Shown piece by piece: positions 15,043 to 16,658 of a DNA stretch of 16,658 nt (the first letter of the stretch is position 1; each line of letters opens with the position of its first letter). This DNA comes from an uncultured Oscillospiraceae bacterium (GTDB taxonomy: Bacteria > Bacillota > Clostridia > Oscillospirales > Oscillospiraceae). The notes beneath the pieces were generated by a model. That model did no database searches. It had not been told where the DNA came from and saw nothing but the letters and a program-made list of their open reading frames with translations. The stretch lies in contig CAAEDD010000105.1 in NCBI GenBank assembly GCA_900754515.1, forward strand, positions 1 through 16,658, read 5' to 3'. Made by a program: the position numbers and the translations under genes.

Positions 15043-15058
15043 GTGTTTCATGAAACAC
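15043..15058. promoter_or_regulatory. Perfect 16-nt palindrome upstream of the PAP2 promoter
   Basis: GTGTTTCATGAAACAC is its own reverse complement. It sits 41 nt upstream of the -35 of the PAP2 promoter. Its halves TGTTTCA/TGAAACA equal those of the ParB site parS (TGTTTCACGTGAAACA) but the central CG is missing, so a ParB-family dimer would meet its half-sites 2 bp closer. It is probably a regulator binding site; identity unknown. Confidence 0.5.
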
Positions 15059-15100
15059 CGATACAAGCGAAATTCCAATATAGTAGTATAATGATTATGA

Positions 15101-15137
15101 AATTCAAAATTCCCAAAGGCCCGTAGGCCTTTGGGAA
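15101..15137 (-). terminator. Intrinsic terminator of the collagen-like gene
   Basis: A perfect 12-bp stem (15110-15121 with 15126-15137) with a four-base loop. On the minus strand it is followed by TTTTGAATTT. It begins 8 nt after the stop codon. Confidence 0.9.
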
Positions 15138-15145
15138 CTCTTGCT

Positions 15146-16171
15146 TTATGACAGCTTCACAACATTCAGCACACTGTTTGTGAAGTCCACATCGTTTCCG
15201 CTGGTATTTGTTACCGTCAGAGCCTGGGTTCCCGTCACATTCACTATGGCGGTCAGGACCAATCTCTCATTGTCTGCCCCGTCTTTAGCCAGGGATGATA
15301 CCGCATAGGTCACCGGAGCTCCGTCAAGCTCCAGAGATGCGCCAATATTCTCTGCAGCATCTACAGCGGCATCGCTACCAAAGCTCACCAGATACCGGCC
15401 GTCGGTCAGGTTGAAGCCCTCGTTGCCGTTAGCGGTGATGCTTCCGGTTGAGGCAATGTCGTTGGTGTCAAACTGTACGTTGTTGCCGTTGTTCACTGTC
15501 TGCTCAGCTACATTATAGGCTACTCCGTTTTCATTGGTTGCCGTAGCCCCGGTAGCGCCGGTTGCTCCGGTTGCGCCCTGAGCGCCGGTGGGTCCCTGAG
15601 CTCCGGTTGCTCCCTGGGGTATGACAAAGTCCAGGATAGCGTTGGATGTGGTTCCCGAATTTGTAACGCTGGCCTGGGTGCCCGGATTTCCCGTGGAAAC
15701 AGTACCCACAGTGACTGTGGCCGCCTCACCGGTGGGCCCGGTAGGTCCTGTGGGCCCAGTAGGTCCGGTGGGTCCTGTGGGCCCTGTGGCACCGGTTGCG
15801 CCGGTAGCTCCCTGAGGGCCAGTCGCTCCGGTAGCTCCCCTGGGTATTACAAAGTCCAGGATGGCGTCGGAGCTGGTTCCCCCGTTGGTAACGCTGGCCT
15901 GGGTGCCGGGTTCTCCGGTGCTTACGGTTCCGACAGTAACCGTAGCCGCCTCACCTGCGGAACCGGTGGCTCCGGTTGCCCCGGTGGCGCCTGTGGCCCC
16001 GCGGGGTCCCTGAGGTCCTATTGGCCCCTGAGGTCCGGCAGGCCCCTGTGGGCCCATGGGCCCGGCGGGGCCCACGTTGCTGCCGCATCCGCACCCGCAG
16101 CCGCAACAGCTGCAGCTGCCGTTGCAGCAGTTCGTATATATCTTGGTGGAATAGAGGTCTGTGTCTTTCAT
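15146..16171 (-). CDS. Collagen-like repeat protein with Cys-rich N-terminus
   Basis: A 341-aa protein. Residues 1-14 are polar. Residues 15-29 hold eight cysteines (15, 16, 20, 22, 23, 25, 27, 29), ending in alternating Cys-Gly. Three Gly-X-Y blocks follow: 34-72 (13 triplets), 112-147 (12) and 187-210 (8), rich in GAT and GPT and expected to form a triple helix. Between the blocks lie two copies of a 39-residue linker (73-111 and 148-186) differing at only a few positions. Residues 211-341 form a globular beta-rich C-terminal domain like the trimerising head of BclA-type proteins. There is no signal peptide, which fits exosporium/spore-surface collagen proteins made in the mother cell; phage fibre proteins share such linkers but no phage genes are nearby. 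GGAGG lies 6 nt upstream of the ATG. It is divergent from the carboxylase gene. Confidence 0.9.
   Translation of the reverse strand: MKDTDLYSTKIYTNCCNGSCSCCGCGCGCGSNVGPAGPMGPQGPAGPQGPIGPQGPRGATGATGATGATGSAGEAATVTVGTVSTGEPGTQASVTNGGTSSDAILDFVIPRGATGATGPQGATGATGATGPTGPTGPTGPTGPTGPTGEAATVTVGTVSTGNPGTQASVTNSGTTSNAILDFVIPQGATGAQGPTGAQGATGATGATGATATNENGVAYNVAEQTVNNGNNVQFDTNDIASTGSITANGNEGFNLTDGRYLVSFGSDAAVDAAENIGASLELDGAPVTYAVSSLAKDGADNERLVLTAIVNVTGTQALTVTNTSGNDVDFTNSVLNVVKLS
15614..15730 (-). repeat. Linker repeat copy 2 in the collagen-like gene
   Basis: Encodes residues 148-186 (GEAATVTVGTVSTG at the start, DFVIPQ at the end). It is 117 nt long, the same length and nearly the same protein sequence as copy 1. 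Confidence 0.9.
15839..15955 (-). repeat. Linker repeat copy 1 in the collagen-like gene
   Basis: Encodes residues 73-111 (GEAATVTVGTVSTG at the start, DFVIPR at the end). It matches copy 2 at all but five or six residues; both copies are followed directly by a Gly-X-Y block. Confidence 0.9.
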
Positions 16172-16209
16172 GGCGTTCCTCCAGTTAATATTGAGGTCCC
16201 CCTCAGGGC

Positions 16210-16217
16210 ATTATATG
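16210..16217 (-). promoter_or_regulatory. Possible -10 element of the collagen-like gene
   Basis: On the minus strand CATATAAT lies 38 nt before the start codon. No TTGACA-like -35 is found at 16-18 nt. The octamer is close to sporulation sigma-E/K-type -10 elements, which would suit a spore-surface protein, but the -35 is not convincing for those either. The intergenic stretch 16172-16582 holds this element, the promoter of the downstream gene and nothing else I can identify. Confidence 0.35.
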
Positions 16218-16467
16218 CCGTTCTCGCCCTGTTGCCCCCTTTTACTTCCGTGGTACCTAAAAAGCTTTTTACACTGCATCCGCTCCCCACGGCATAAGCC
16301 TGAAGCCCTGCCACCCGGTTTCACGCTCTCTGTATCCACCTGTTTTGCCCTGTGCCGGCATCCGGTTCTGACTCTGTCTCAGGGGGCTTGGCGCCTATAG
16401 CGCATTTAGCACAAAAAAGCCGCCGCTAAGTCTTCGTTAAAAAATTGATTACTGTTATTTTTCCCTA

Positions 16468-16496
16468 TGGAATTGCAAAATCTCCTATGATATAAT
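16468..16496 (+). promoter_or_regulatory. Extended -10 promoter of the carboxylase gene
   Basis: TGATATAAT at 16488-16496 (extended -10), with only a weak TGGAAT at the -35 place (16468-16473). The predicted leader is about 80 nt and shows no riboswitch-like pairing to me. The same extended -10 nonamer occurs at 130-138. Confidence 0.6.
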
Positions 16497-16582
16497 ATTA
16501 TGACATTATTTGGGACATAAATTTATTGTGTTGGTTTTCATCTAATTTTTCAATGCACATCAATTTAAATATAGGAGGGTAT

Positions 16583-16658
16583 ATGAAAAGAGTCGGAATC
16601 ACAGAGACTATATTGCGGGACGCGAATCAGTCGCTTATAGCAACACGGTTGCCCTACG
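16583..16658 (+). CDS. Oxaloacetate decarboxylase alpha / pyruvate carboxylase subunit B (5' part)
   Basis: Only the first 25 codons are present; the gene runs off the window. The N-terminus reads GITETILRDANQSLIATR at 5-22, the characteristic opening of the carboxyltransferase (HMGL-like TIM barrel) domain of oxaloacetate decarboxylase alpha, pyruvate carboxylase subunit B and methylmalonyl-CoA carboxyltransferase 5S. These enzymes move a carboxyl group between biotin and a 2-oxo acid; the LRDA(N/H)QS segment holds active-site residues. AGGAGG lies 4 nt before the ATG, within the normal range. Which member of the family it is depends on the missing C-terminus and neighbours. Relatives usually have His where this has Asn in DANQS. 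Confidence 0.85.
   Translation, partial: MKRVGITETILRDANQSLIATRLPY

Noticed and set aside
15087..15092. TATAAT on the plus strand between the PAP2 and collagen genes
   Set aside because: No -35 at a usable distance and no plus-strand gene downstream.
15540..16060. Short repeated units that might be read as a CRISPR or tandem-repeat array
   Set aside because: The periodicity is 9 nt and 3-codon based and in frame, encoding Gly-X-Y triplets; there are no equal-length unique spacers.
16192..16205. Small TGAGG/CCTCA hairpin in the leader of the collagen-like gene
   Set aside because: Only 5 bp; too weak to call a regulatory structure.

Overview
The window looks like chromosomal DNA of a Gram-positive anaerobe of the class Clostridia, probably a gut Oscillospiraceae/Ruminococcaceae-type organism. 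The evidence is strong AGGAGG-type ribosome sites, sigma-A-like promoters, many intrinsic terminators, a HemW-VanW-MetG gene set, an ECF-type sigma factor with a membrane partner, a collagen-repeat surface or spore protein, and the start of a biotin-dependent carboxylase/decarboxylase alpha subunit. No species can be named from the sequence alone. I see no rRNA or tRNA gene, CRISPR array, transposase or phage module.

Layout: (1) 1-2415, plus strand: the hairpin end of an upstream unit, then two tandem paralogous membrane proteins (336 and 334 aa). Each has its own promoter and a terminator with the same 10-bp stem. (2) 2478-5140, plus strand: a two-gene unit of an MBOAT acyltransferase and a membrane-anchored SGNH-like protein, ending in a strong bidirectional terminator. 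(3) 5154-6547, minus strand: an ECF-like sigma factor and a single-pass membrane protein that is probably its anti-sigma factor, coupled by a GTGA stop/start overlap. (4) 6642-14011, minus strand: a tight operon transcribed htpG, hemW, vanW-family, metG (gaps of 30, 2 and 31 nt), with a promoter before htpG and a terminator after metG. (5) 14078-15001, minus strand: a PAP2 phosphatase with its own promoter. (6) 15101-16217, minus strand: a collagen-like protein with a cysteine-rich N-terminus. (7) 16468-16658, plus strand: promoter and first 25 codons of an oxaloacetate decarboxylase/pyruvate carboxylase subunit B-like gene, cut by the window end.

The functional theme is the cell envelope: O-acylation of a surface polymer (MBOAT plus SGNH), a VanW-family wall-associated protein, a lipid-phosphate phosphatase and a collagen-like surface protein sit beside housekeeping genes (HtpG chaperone, HemW, MetRS). 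The least explained items are the paralogous membrane proteins with a conserved CxxC-x18-HxxC motif, the cysteine-cluster collagen protein with a duplicated linker, and two short perfect palindromes at promoters (13994-14007 in the htpG promoter spacer; 15043-15058 upstream of the PAP2 promoter, resembling a parS site lacking its two central bases).
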